A DNA stretch of 64,000 nt from an uncultured Croceitalea sp. (GCA_947495075.1 CANLXH010000002.1:744001-808000), one strand, 5' to 3'; counted from the stretch's first letter, positions 17,860 through 26,808 are shown. Made by a program: numbers and translations. Notes: generated from the letters alone by a model not told the origin.

Positions 17860-18360
17860 TTACAGTACTAATTCGTAGCAATGAAAAGGATATTCACTTT
17901 GTTTAAGAAAAAAGATATCGCCAAGTTTTTGATACCCTCTAGTTTCATAAAATTTTTGATTTTGTTTATTTTGAGAGAATGTGTCTAATCTTACTGATAC
18001 AAAATCATTTTGTCTTGCATATTCTTCCGCAAAATCCATTAGCTGTTGTGCATAGCCTTTCCTTTGAAAATCTGGATGAACTGATAAACGATGTATATAA
18101 ATATTTTTCTCGTTTGCAGTAAGCCACTTTATAGGAATATATTCTTTATCCATATGTGTCGAAATTACAACTGTCCCGATAATTTTTTCATTCTCTGGTA
18201 GCACATATAATTCATTTCGGTCAACATCGATTAAAAAAGCTTCTTTAGAGGGGTAGTGCTCATTCCATTGATAAATACCTTTTGACTCCATATAAGCTGC
18301 GCAAGCCTTAGTAATTAATAAAATATCGCTTATTTCAGATATCTTTGCATGTCGTATCAT
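17860..18360 (-). CDS. GNAT-family N-acetyltransferase
   Basis: Acetyl-CoA-dependent acetyltransferase of 166 residues. The acetyl-CoA binding loop is VHPDFQRKGYAQQLMDFAEEYA (motif A, QRKGYA). The downstream strand VRLDTFSQNKQNQKFYETRGYQKLG is motif B of the fold. The acceptor is not readable. Just upstream of the MATE gene on the same strand. Divergent from the universal stress protein gene. Confidence 0.92.
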   Translation of the reverse strand: MIRHAKISEISDILLITKACAAYMESKGIYQWNEHYPSKEAFLIDVDRNELYVLPENEKIIGTVVISTHMDKEYIPIKWLTANEKNIYIHRLSVHPDFQRKGYAQQLMDFAEEYARQNDFVSVRLDTFSQNKQNQKFYETRGYQKLGDIFFLKQSEYPFHCYELVL

Positions 18361-18413
18361 TAAATGACTTGGATTAAATTGTAAATTTATAGTATAATCT
18401 TAATAACCAGACC

Positions 18414-19211
18414 ATGAATAATATTTTGGTTCCTTTAGGCACATCGCCAGATGCTCACCAGACCTTACAATATGCTGTGGATTTTGCAGCAGATTTTGGT
18501 GCTAACATATATATAATGGATGTTTTTACAGTTACTTCTGGAACAGGAAGTCTCGGAAATGTTCAAGAGAAAGTCGCAGAAAGCGGCAGAGAAAATGTAA
18601 AAGGGATTGTAGCTAAAATTGATGCCAAAGGACTGGATATAAAAATAGCATCGTACAATGGCGATATTATAGATGGCCTTTTAGAGATTAAAAAAGAATT
18701 AGGTATTGATTTAATTATTCTAGCGCCTAGAAGCAATGACGTAAATGAAGCTAATTATTTAGGAAATACTTCGGGGAGAATTATAAAACAAACCAATATA
18801 CCTGCGCTTATTGTTCCAAAAGAAACATCTTACTCACCTATTAAAAATATACTAACGGCATTTAAATCAGGCATTTTAAAACGAAGCAAGATTTTGTATC
18901 CTTTGGTAAGTATTATGAAAAAACATGAAGCCAATGTGAACTTACTTTTAGTAAAGACTCCAAGTTATTCTGAAGAAGATTTACAAATAAATACAGCACT
19001 TATGGATATTAGTAAGAACCTTACTATAACAGAAAATGCGACTACGTATTTAGGAGTTTTGGAACATTTTAGAACCAAACACCCCGATTTACTTTGTGTA
19101 TTCAGAAGAAAACGAGGCTTCTTTAAAAAGCTTTGGGAAAAAAGCACCGTAAAAAAGTCTGAATTTTTTGCGCCAGTTCCTTTGTTGGTGCTAAGTGTAA
19201 AAAAATACTAG
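18414..19211 (+). CDS. Universal stress protein, UspA-type
   Basis: A 265-residue protein with a complete N-terminal Usp domain (NILVPLGTSPDAHQTLQYAVD) ending in the ATP-loop-like GNTSGRIIKQTNIPALIVP. A second, more diverged half follows (residues 145-265), so it is a tandem Usp in which the C-terminal copy has lost the loop motif. Such proteins respond to starvation and oxidative stress. Directly upstream of the tRNA-Ala promoter. Confidence 0.9.
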   Translation: MNNILVPLGTSPDAHQTLQYAVDFAADFGANIYIMDVFTVTSGTGSLGNVQEKVAESGRENVKGIVAKIDAKGLDIKIASYNGDIIDGLLEIKKELGIDLIILAPRSNDVNEANYLGNTSGRIIKQTNIPALIVPKETSYSPIKNILTAFKSGILKRSKILYPLVSIMKKHEANVNLLLVKTPSYSEEDLQINTALMDISKNLTITENATTYLGVLEHFRTKHPDLLCVFRRKRGFFKKLWEKSTVKKSEFFAPVPLLVLSVKKY

Positions 19212-19228
19212 CTTATAGAAAATACAAT

Positions 19229-19259
19229 TTTGAAAGCAGCATTTAATATGCTTTCTTTG
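19229..19259 (+). promoter_or_regulatory. Promoter of tRNA-Ala
   Basis: TTTG at 19229-19232, a 19-bp spacer, and TTTCTTTG at 19252-19259 (consensus TAnnTTTG with one mismatch). The expected transcription start is about 19266, just before the mature tRNA 5' end at 19268. Spacing is exact; activity is inferred. Confidence 0.65.
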
Positions 19260-19265
19260 CCAATA

Positions 19266-19343
<78 letters not shown>

Positions 19344-19352
19344 AATATTTAC

Positions 19353-19390
19353 AGGGCTTCACAGAGTTTTCAACTCTTGAAGCCTTTTTA
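19353..19390 (+). terminator. Intrinsic terminator after tRNA-Ala
   Basis: Stem GGCTTCA/TGAAGCC (19355-19361 and 19379-19385), extended by AGAGTT/AACTCT with one bulged base, followed by TTTTT. It lies 12 nt after the tRNA. Confidence 0.8.
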
Positions 19391-19503
19391 TTTGCACGCA
19401 AATCTAATTTTAAATTAGGTGGGGCATTATTTGATACAAATTGGTCTACTTCAGTAATTCCTCACTCTATCTAACTTGGAAAAGAAGTAAGTTTGATGGA
19501 GCT

Positions 19504-20337
19504 TTAGGGAAATGAGCGTTTATTAAAATCGATGCTTTTTTCTTTTAAGAAAGTAATCAAAGATTCTTTATCGCCATCATCAAACATCTTGCTAAATCTA
19601 ACGTCATTTTGACAGAAAAAAATAAAAAGATATATTTCTTCTGATGGGATGCCTAATTCTAAATTAAAAAAAGTGGAAGGAAACATAAGTTTAAGTTGTT
19701 CAGCTTGTATCATATCACTCTCAATCTCAACATTTTTTTTTAGCTTCTTTGTCCTACCCGAAATACCATTAATTATTCTATTAAAGCTTAGTGTTAATCC
19801 AAAGCTTCCTGTCCCCCCTCTCATAAAGATTTTTTTTCCGTCAGTAGCTTCATAAAGTGCTCTTTGGCTTTTGTTCATTAATTTGACATTTGCATTTGGA
19901 AGGCCTAGTACATTGGAATTAAGTTGATTCTCAAAAGAAAATTTATCTAAATCACTATTTAAAGAACCTGAGAGATTATAAGGAGTAACCACAACTTCAT
20001 CAAGGGTATAAATTTTTTCCAATAAGCTTATGGAAATTGATGGATTTGAAATTATGGCTTCATTAACAATTATTCTTTTATTCTTAAAATTTATACTACT
20101 TATGTACAGGGTATCACCAACATTAGCAGGAATATTAAATCTTCCATTGGAATCTGATATCGTTGCGCTTTCAAATTTGTTAGTATATAAATGAATGCCT
20201 TCTAAAAACTCCCCTTTTCCTACAATAAATCCTTCTACATATTTCTTTAAATTTTGGGACAAGACATTTCCACTCATAATTAAAAATAAGAGCATGAAAC
20301 TATTATTCAAATTTTTATTCGAACCTCTTTTTTTCAA
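19504..20337 (-). CDS. Exported protein with carboxypeptidase-regulatory-like domain
   Basis: Third gene of the accessory operon. The start is TTG 20337, 3 bp after the protease gene; a signal peptide follows (NSFMLLFLIMSGNVLSQ). Residues 30-110 form a CarboxypepD_reg-like beta-sandwich (VEGFIVGKGEFLEGIHLYTN, SDSNGRFNIPANVGDTLYIS), then LDEVVVTPYN, a linker like those preceding TonB-dependent receptor plugs. The C-terminal 160 residues have no recognised domain. Probably periplasmic or outer-membrane-associated. Function unknown; its tight position suggests a role in export or surface display of the operon's product. Confidence 0.75.
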   Translation of the reverse strand: MKKRGSNKNLNNSFMLLFLIMSGNVLSQNLKKYVEGFIVGKGEFLEGIHLYTNKFESATISDSNGRFNIPANVGDTLYISSINFKNKRIIVNEAIISNPSISISLLEKIYTLDEVVVTPYNLSGSLNSDLDKFSFENQLNSNVLGLPNANVKLMNKSQRALYEATDGKKIFMRGGTGSFGLTLSFNRIINGISGRTKKLKKNVEIESDMIQAEQLKLMFPSTFFNLELGIPSEEIYLFIFFCQNDVRFSKMFDDGDKESLITFLKEKSIDFNKRSFP

Positions 20338-20340
20338 AAT

Positions 20341-21537
20341 TTAATTTCCCTTCAATTTTTTCCTTAAACCTAACATAAAGCTAAAAAATAGCTTACCAAC
20401 AATAAAGTAAAAAATTCCTGGAAGTAAAAATTTATATAAGGAGGAAAAAATAAATGTTTCCTCACCAAAAGTTATAGACATAATGTATTGATAAAATTCA
20501 ATTGGAAAATTTATAAGACCTAATGGGTCAATTAGAATTATGTATGTTATAAAAACAAAAATCAAAATATTACTTAAAAAACCATATAGTGCCAATAATT
20601 TAAGTCTTAAACTCATTTGACTTAAATGTAGTTTTCTAGAAAAGAAGTTTTTAAAGACCATATTTGACTCACTTCTAAGGTTAGGAACTTTAAATAAATC
20701 AGTAGCAATCCAATATCCATCATAACGAAAGAAAGGGTTTAAATTCCCTAAAATTGAAAGGATTATGATTCCACAGAAGGTAAGTATAAAAGGATTCTCA
20801 AAAACTAAAAAAGTCAATGATAAAAATGACGCAAACATAGCTTCCATGTAAATACCTGAAAAATTCACTATTATTCTCTTTTTGCGTTCAATTGTCCAAA
20901 TATTTGAAACATCGGCATACATCGCCGGAGATAATAAATAAAAACCAAAACCTATATCGCCATGTTTAGCACCAAATATCTTACATGCCGTAGCATGACC
21001 AAACTCATGTAAAAAGAGTGAAAAACCACTTAAAAGAATAAGGGATAACCATTGGAGATATCCAGAGCTATCTACATTTTTTTCTACACTTGATATATTT
21101 AAAAAAAATATTATTGATACTACCATAATATTGATAATCAATATTATATAGAAATATTTTAAAGATATTAATGGAGATAATAATTTAATAATAGGATTAA
21201 TATTCTTTGCTTTAAGCAAAGTGAAGCTTAGCTTAAGATATTTGGGTTTACCTATTTTTTCTAACTTAGTAATATCTGATTCAATTATCCCATATTTTCC
21301 TAATTTTAAATACAACAAGTCGTATAAACTTTCTAATGTGATAGTTTTATTACCTATTTCAAAATAAATTTCTTTAAGAGTTTTTTTACCATCAACTTTC
21401 GAAAGCACATTTTTTGTTTCTAGATTAATTTTTAGATTGTAACCTAACTCTTCATTTGTTACCACAAACTGATTATCGTCAAAAGGGGATATTTTTACTT
21501 TGTTTGATAGTTTAGGTATTTTATTTTCTTTCATCAT
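20341..21537 (-). CDS. PqqD-like domain fused to M50 membrane zinc metalloprotease
   Basis: A 398-residue two-part protein. Residues about 20-95 look like a PqqD-type peptide-recognition domain (LGYNLKINLETKNVLSKVDG, KTLKEIYFEIG). The rest is a multi-pass membrane protease with HEFGH around residue 177 and a second metal motif LNPFFRYDGYW around residue 270. This matches the putative peptide zinc metalloprotease group (YydH-like) found in RiPP loci. It starts 17 bp inside the upstream synthase gene and ends 3 bp before the exported-protein gene, so the three are translationally coupled. It may cleave or export a peptide; its substrate is unknown. Confidence 0.82.
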   Translation of the reverse strand: MMKENKIPKLSNKVKISPFDDNQFVVTNEELGYNLKINLETKNVLSKVDGKKTLKEIYFEIGNKTITLESLYDLLYLKLGKYGIIESDITKLEKIGKPKYLKLSFTLLKAKNINPIIKLLSPLISLKYFYIILIINIMVVSIIFFLNISSVEKNVDSSGYLQWLSLILLSGFSLFLHEFGHATACKIFGAKHGDIGFGFYLLSPAMYADVSNIWTIERKKRIIVNFSGIYMEAMFASFLSLTFLVFENPFILTFCGIIILSILGNLNPFFRYDGYWIATDLFKVPNLRSESNMVFKNFFSRKLHLSQMSLRLKLLALYGFLSNILIFVFITYIILIDPLGLINFPIEFYQYIMSITFGEETFIFSSLYKFLLPGIFYFIVGKLFFSFMLGLRKKLKGN

Positions 21538-23458
21538 ATTTTTTAAGTGCAGATAAACACACAGAAGTTGTAAAGAGTCTATTGAAATCTTCTAGAATAA
21601 TATTTGTTCCTCTCGTGTCAACCTTCCATGTTATTTTTTCATTTGAAAGGTTTAACATGTTCGGGGCTGGCATTCTCATTATTTTATTACTTTTCCAAGA
21701 ACCATCCACTAATTGATTTTCTAGTAGTTCTGAAACAATTCTTTCTTTTATTTCATGAAAGTCAGAGACAAATTCTTTTTCACAAATGCTATTAAGTATT
21801 AACCCCATATAAAATTCATTCTTAAAAAATGTTTTATCGGTACTAATCATCTCATACAATTTAGCTTTACAAATGTTTAGATGAATAAAATCACCTTCTA
21901 TGTAATAAGCTTGTAGTAAAAAACTAAGGGAATAATAATCTTTGGTCCACCAGTAAGTTTCAAAAGACTCATCTTTTAATTTTACAGATATATATTCTTT
22001 AAGTTTATTAAACCTTTCATTTTTAATACCCAATAAAATCATAGTATAATAAGCAAAAGTTGACACACAGAAATGGGATGATGTCCATCCTGAAACATTT
22101 AGAGATTCTTTTGTATTCAAGGATGCAATCAACACATCTGTGTCATTATATGTAGAAAAGCCCCCATCATTATTCTGATATTTAAACCAGTAATCCAAAT
22201 CTTGAACTTTAATGTCTATACCCATTTTAAAAAGCACCAATAATACAAATGATGTTGAATCGGCATCAGGTATCCAGGAGCTATTGTACGACCATAAAAA
22301 GCTGTTAGAACACCTTTTTGACAGTAGAAAACTTCTAACTTTCTTAATATTTAAATCTTTTGAATTAATCAAAAAGTAAGAAATGAATGCTGTAGCCCAA
22401 ACATCACTTAGTCCTGAATCATTTAAAAACTCATACCAGTAACCATCTGAATCCATTTTCTTCAAAATATAATTCTCAGCAAAACGTATGGATTTTTTAT
22501 GATTATTAGAACTCAAAGTTTTATTGGTAGAATCAGCAAGAATAGATTTATAATAGGTGTATCCTTGAACATTCAATTTATGACTGATTGTAGTATTGTA
22601 TAGGCTTTGGATTTCATACTTCCACAACGGTAAGTCTAAATCATCTACAATTTTAAATGCTTTATTCAGATAATTTAAACACTTAGTATATAGCATATCA
22701 GCTACTCCGTCAAGAAAAATATCCTTTCTTTGTTCTTCTAAGCTTTTCTCTGATACTTCGGGTTTTTGTTTATACAAATAGTACTTAGATATATTGAATT
22801 GATTATTATGAAAATCCTCATTGTAATCAGCAATATCATCCAGTATTTGAAAAGCAACATAAAAACTTTTATGTGATTCTAGAATTCTCAAATATTTTTC
22901 ATACTCACTCCTTTTCGTAAGAAGTTCGAGTGAGTCAAGAGCAATTTTGCCAAAAGTTGCTTTGTAGTCGGCAAGTTCTTCAAAGTCTTTAAAACACTCA
23001 ATACCTTTTAGACTTCTTTCAATTTTATATGCTTTTATAAACTCTAATTTTCTTTTTGTCCAGTATTTCCAAAACTTACTGTTTAAAGTGAATAAATCAG
23101 AAAGTAGTTTAACACTTTCATCTTGGGCGATATTGGAAATAAGAAAACTTTGAAATTTATTCAATGGGATTTCATTGTCAAGAATGGAATCAGAATGAAT
23201 AACAGAGACATATGTAAAGAATCCTGCTAGAGACAGTTTTTTTAATATCTGTTTATTATTTATTCCAAAAGCCTCTCTGAAAAGGTATGGGTAATAGAAA
23301 TAATAATCAGGATTCTCTTCAATGAAATGGGAATTACAAATAATATCAATTAACTTACTCTCATAACCATTTGATTGTAAAAGACTTTTGGCATCTTTAA
23401 CGGTCTCCTTTACTAAAAAATCACATTCTCTATTATAGTTATAAACGGTAATGACCAT
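21521..23458 (-). CDS. Isoprenyl-synthase-like domain fused to a terpene-cyclase-like barrel
   Basis: A 645-residue fusion. The N-terminal part (about 1-300) resembles trans-isoprenyl diphosphate synthases. An intact second aspartate-rich motif is FQILDDIADY near residue 208, and an altered first motif is IHSDSILDNE near residue 90. The C-terminal part (about 320-645) has repeated helix pairs with QW-like turns (DSDGYWYEF, NNDGGFSTYND, LVDGSWKS) as in squalene-hopene and class II terpene cyclases. PDADSTSF near residue 400 sits where these enzymes carry the DxDD acid. First gene of a three-gene operon. A terpenoid-forming or prenylating role is inferred; no product can be named. Confidence 0.75.
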   Translation of the reverse strand: MVITVYNYNRECDFLVKETVKDAKSLLQSNGYESKLIDIICNSHFIEENPDYYFYYPYLFREAFGINNKQILKKLSLAGFFTYVSVIHSDSILDNEIPLNKFQSFLISNIAQDESVKLLSDLFTLNSKFWKYWTKRKLEFIKAYKIERSLKGIECFKDFEELADYKATFGKIALDSLELLTKRSEYEKYLRILESHKSFYVAFQILDDIADYNEDFHNNQFNISKYYLYKQKPEVSEKSLEEQRKDIFLDGVADMLYTKCLNYLNKAFKIVDDLDLPLWKYEIQSLYNTTISHKLNVQGYTYYKSILADSTNKTLSSNNHKKSIRFAENYILKKMDSDGYWYEFLNDSGLSDVWATAFISYFLINSKDLNIKKVRSFLLSKRCSNSFLWSYNSSWIPDADSTSFVLLVLFKMGIDIKVQDLDYWFKYQNNDGGFSTYNDTDVLIASLNTKESLNVSGWTSSHFCVSTFAYYTMILLGIKNERFNKLKEYISVKLKDESFETYWWTKDYYSLSFLLQAYYIEGDFIHLNICKAKLYEMISTDKTFFKNEFYMGLILNSICEKEFVSDFHEIKERIVSELLENQLVDGSWKSNKIMRMPAPNMLNLSNEKITWKVDTRGTNIILEDFNRLFTTSVCLSALKKYDERK

Positions 23459-23603
23459 TATGTTAATTTCAAGGTTAATATTTGGGTTTTAATGGGTACA
23501 CCCAACACAATATTCTAGTATCTCCTAAATATAGTATTTCAACCAATAAGTCAGAAAATACTGGATATATAAATTGAAAAACTTTACCTTTATTTTGAAA
23601 ATT

Positions 23604-23813
23604 ATGCAAGGGGATGTCGAAAACCTTAAAAATAGAGTAGACATACAACTAAAACAATTTGTAATGAAAAACGTTCAAAACACGGATTATTTTAAAGTTG
23701 AAGAACTAGAACAGCGTTTGGAGATGGGTAAGTGGTCTGCCGATGTTAAAGGAGGTGGAACTAATGAATTTAAAGTTAAGGAAGCCTCAGTTAAATACAC
23801 TGCCAAATTTTAG
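23604..23813 (+). CDS. Unrecognised 69-residue protein, divergent from the synthase operon
   Basis: ATG 23604 gives MQGDVENLKNRVDIQLKQF; an in-frame TTG ten codons upstream is less likely. The N-terminus is helical, followed by YFKVEELEQRLEMGKW, a glycine patch (VKGGGTNEF) and a strand-like end (KVKEASVKYTAKF). There is no cysteine, signal peptide or membrane segment. A GC-rich hairpin follows 9 bp after the stop. It could be a precursor peptide or small partner for the adjacent locus, or unrelated to it. Not recognised; called on frame, start and its own terminator-like hairpin. Confidence 0.6.
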   Translation: MQGDVENLKNRVDIQLKQFVMKNVQNTDYFKVEELEQRLEMGKWSADVKGGGTNEFKVKEASVKYTAKF

Positions 23814-23822
23814 ATTTTATTC

Positions 23823-23849
23823 GGAGGGCCTATGTGGCCCTCCATTTAA
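23823..23849 (+). terminator. GC-rich hairpin after the 69-residue gene
   Basis: Perfect 8-bp stem GGAGGGCC/GGCCCTCC (23823-23830 and 23836-23843) with a five-base loop, followed by ATTTAA. The T tract is poor, so termination is likely but could be partial, allowing some expression of the next gene. Confidence 0.55.
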
Positions 23850-23883
23850 CCTTACTTTGTTATTATGCAAATTTTTCAATAAG

Positions 23884-25080
23884 ATGATTAATAGATTTCT
23901 AACTTTATTTTTTTTTCTTGGCATATGTTCATTGTATTCCCAAATTGTATATGATACAATAAATACTGAACCAGTGGCCTTGGTGGATATTTTCAATAAA
24001 GAAACGAATGAAGGAACCATTTCCAATGATGACGGTAAATTTAGTGTAGAGGTTTTCAACACCAAAAAAAAGCTCTCTTTACAGCTTAGTAAGTTAGGCT
24101 ACGAAACAAAAACAATTGAAGTTATATCAGAGTTTTTGAGAGATACTATTTATTTAATTCCGAAAGAAATTGTTTTAGATGAAGTTGTTCTTCGGAACTT
24201 TAGTCCTAAAGATACATTAATAAAAGCCATTAAAAATATTGATAAAAATTACTTCTATGAAAATTATAATCCATTTGGTTTTTATAGAGAAAGTTTAAAA
24301 GAAGATAATTCTGGAGTGAGTTTAATTGAAGTATCGTTTTTATCTCAGTTTTCTTCAAAGAATAAAGAAGATATTTCTTATGATGTAGAAATCCTTCAGG
24401 GACGTCAGACTAAAAATCTAATGAGCATGGATTTTGAAATTGTTGGCGGAATGTTACAAATTTTATATTTATCAGATCTTGTTCGTCAGAAAAACCTATT
24501 TTTTGATATTAAAAACCTTGAAGAGTATAATATTAGCTATGAGGGATACATACCAGAAACTGAATCTGAAGGTGTCTATTCTATTTTTTTAAGGCCTAGT
24601 AACCAAAAAGGAACACTTAATGCAAAAATTTATATAGAGAGTGAAAATTTGGCTATTGTACAAATAGAACTTTGGCGCGACGAAAATAAATTAAGAAAGA
24701 TGGCTATTGATGAAGGAATAGAGAATTTTGAACCAAGAGAAACCACTTCTTTTTTTATGAACTCATATAGTACAGTTAGATACAAAAAAATAAATAATAA
24801 GTATTTTCTATCATTTTCTGATATTGCAAATACAAGAAGAATTTTTCTCGAGGAAGAGAATCATGAGTACGAAATAAATGCAAAGTTGATTATTACCAAC
24901 AACCAAACGGTAAACGTCAAATCTGTCAAATCTAATTACAAATTTGGTAGTAATCTGTCAAGTCAATTGGAAATGATACCCAAATTAAAGCATTGGGATG
25001 AAAGCTCTGCTCTTTATTTTACTGAGAATGAAAAGAAGATTCTTAGAGAAATTACTAAAAAAAGTGTTCATAGGCACTGA
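23884..25080 (+). CDS. Exported carboxypeptidase-regulatory-like protein
   Basis: A 398-residue exported protein. ATG 23884 starts a clear signal peptide (MINRFLTLFFFLGICSLYSQ); in-frame upstream sequence covers the hairpin and is not coding. Residues 25-100 form a CarboxypepD_reg-like domain (VDIFNKETNEGTISNDDGKF, LSKLGYETKTIEV), then EIVLDEVVLRNF. The remainder resembles large Bacteroidota outer-surface proteins with beta-rich repeats but has no named domain. It is a second protein of this type flanking the synthase/protease operon, on the opposite strand. Function unknown. Confidence 0.78.
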   Translation: MINRFLTLFFFLGICSLYSQIVYDTINTEPVALVDIFNKETNEGTISNDDGKFSVEVFNTKKKLSLQLSKLGYETKTIEVISEFLRDTIYLIPKEIVLDEVVLRNFSPKDTLIKAIKNIDKNYFYENYNPFGFYRESLKEDNSGVSLIEVSFLSQFSSKNKEDISYDVEILQGRQTKNLMSMDFEIVGGMLQILYLSDLVRQKNLFFDIKNLEEYNISYEGYIPETESEGVYSIFLRPSNQKGTLNAKIYIESENLAIVQIELWRDENKLRKMAIDEGIENFEPRETTSFFMNSYSTVRYKKINNKYFLSFSDIANTRRIFLEEENHEYEINAKLIITNNQTVNVKSVKSNYKFGSNLSSQLEMIPKLKHWDESSALYFTENEKKILREITKKSVHRH

Positions 25081-25285
25081 TATAGTCATATAATCCACCA
25101 ACTTAATAACTCAATAAAACGAGTTTTTCTGGCAAGGAATTTTTCAGAAGAATGCAGAAACTTTCTGCAAGCAGCACTAATATTTTCCTATTTCAAGCCT
25201 TTAATTTTCTAATCTCAAGGTTTGCAAATGTTGATAACTCACTTTTCTTCTATTAAATCTCCTATTTGCCTATATTAAAAATAGC

Positions 25286-25414
25286 TTTATTTGGTGACAA
25301 ATGAAACCAAATAAAATTACTGGACCTTTAGCACTATCTAGTTTGGTGCTATTTGGTTTAATTTGTTGTATACCAGCTATTTGTGAATAACTCTTTGTAA
25401 TAATCTATTTGGTT
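25286..25414. repeat. Cluster of TATTTGGT repeats in direct and inverted orientation
   Basis: The 424-bp gap before the excisionase-like gene holds four near-identical motifs. An inverted pair TTTATTTGGT/ACCAAATAAA sits at 25286-25295 and 25306-25315. Direct copies are at about 25349-25358 and 25405-25414. A TAGCAC/GTGCTA inverted pair lies between (25329-25334, 25346-25351). The layout resembles protein-binding iterons or an operator, possibly for the downstream HTH protein or an old replication/excision site. Function is inferred. Confidence 0.5.
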
Positions 25415-25504
25415 ATTCGCCTATTTTCATACATTTATTCAACAATAATATTGAAGGAAAACAAAAGCGCTTTTGTTCATTTCACATCCCTAAAAAGAAA
25501 CAAA

Positions 25505-25774
25505 ATGGACAATTTTTTAATACTCGAACGGCTAGACCGTTTGGAAAGACTTTTGATAGCGAACAAAGAGGTACTGACCTTTGAGGAAACCTGTGACTAT
25601 ACCGACATATCCAGAAGTTACCTTTACAAACTTACCGCTGCGGGAAACATTCCGCACTCCAAACCCAATGGAAAATTGATTTTTTTCGAAAGGAAGAAAA
25701 TCGTTCGTTGGCTGCTGCAGAACGAAAGAAAATCCATAGGGGAAATCGAAACGATAGCGGATCCTGTTCGTTAG
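25505..25774 (+). CDS. Excisionase-like helix-turn-helix protein
   Basis: ATG 25505 (MDNFLILERLDRLERLL) gives 89 residues; an upstream in-frame start would lie in AT-rich non-coding sequence. The segment LTFEETCDYTDISRSYLYKL followed by NIPHSKPNGKLIFFERKKIVRWL is the HTH_17/excisionase (MerR-like winged helix) pattern used by Bacteroidota mobile elements. Its base composition is visibly richer in G+C than the genes to the left. It is followed by a broken primase-helicase gene, a common pairing in integrative elements. Confidence 0.85.
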   Translation: MDNFLILERLDRLERLLIANKEVLTFEETCDYTDISRSYLYKLTAAGNIPHSKPNGKLIFFERKKIVRWLLQNERKSIGEIETIADPVR

Positions 25775-25860
25775 GTAGTAGCAGGCGATACCGTTTCTGA
25801 TTTTTTTATCAACTCACTGTTACATCTTGGGAATCCCCTTGATGTTCAAAACGTCATTAT

Positions 25861-26712
25861 ATGAAAACAGTACCGTACTTACGGGTGGGCACTTCCTATT
25901 ATAAACTGGTGCTGGCACCGACCATAGCAGGCCATTTCAATGAAATCCTGGTGCATTGGAACATCGAGACCATACGCCAGGACCATGGAAAGGATTACCT
26001 GAGCAAAGTTCCCAAGTATGATGGATTTACCTGTATCCCCAGCCACGTCAATTTCAAACAGGAGTACCAAGGCTTCTATAATACCTACTCTCCATTACCA
26101 GCAATCCCCAAAGAAGGGGAGTGCGATACGTCATTGAGTTTCATTGAACATATTTTTGGTAAGCACTATGAACTGGGATTGGACTACTTGCAATTACTGT
26201 ACACAAAACCGGTACAGGTATTGCCCATTCTGTGCCTCGTCTCCAAGGAACGTTCCACGGGCAAGAGTACCTTCCTAAAATGGCTGAAGGTCATCTTCGA
26301 CAACAACATGACCTATTTGACCAATGACAGTTTTAGCAGCCAGTTTAATGCGGACTGGGCGAACAAGCTACTTATATGTATAGACGAAGTACTGTTCAAT
26401 AAAGAGGAGCTTACCGAACGTATCAAATACCTGAGTACGACAAATATCAACAAGTTGGAAGCCAAGGGAAAGGATAAACGGGAAGTGGAGTTCTTTGGCA
26501 AGTTCGTCCTATGCAGCAACAATGAGGATAATTTTATCAAAATTATGAGCGAAACTTCAATCAATATTTTACTTGGAGTAATTTTAGGTTTAGCTGTATA
26601 TATCTTTTTTTATTCAATCTATCTTTTGGCACCTTTAATTCAAGACTCCATAAGTAAAAGGAAACCTTTAAACATAAAAGTATTTCGGTTTAATTGTTTA
26701 CGTAACAAATAG
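25861..26712 (+). pseudogene. Truncated primase-helicase (DUF5906-like) joined to unrelated membrane peptide
   Basis: The first 228 codons encode the ATPase core of a mobile-element primase-helicase. Walker A is KERSTGKSTFLKWL, Walker B LLICIDEVLF, and the sensor-like motif VLCSNNEDNF. Homologs continue well beyond this point. Here homology appears to stop at FIKI (about 26544) and an AT-rich sequence follows in frame: a hydrophobic helix (INILLGVILGLAVYIFFYSIYLL) and a basic tail, ending at 26712. The switch in base composition at the same point supports a deletion or insertion junction. Probably a non-functional remnant; the tail could be an independent small ORF from ATG 26545. Confidence 0.7.
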
Positions 26713-26808
26713 CCACCTTTAATCAGATTATGCTAAAAGATAGTTAAGATATTGCTGTGACAATTTTTTATGAAATGCTACGTGTACTTTTGTCTCAAAA
26801 TTTAGATT

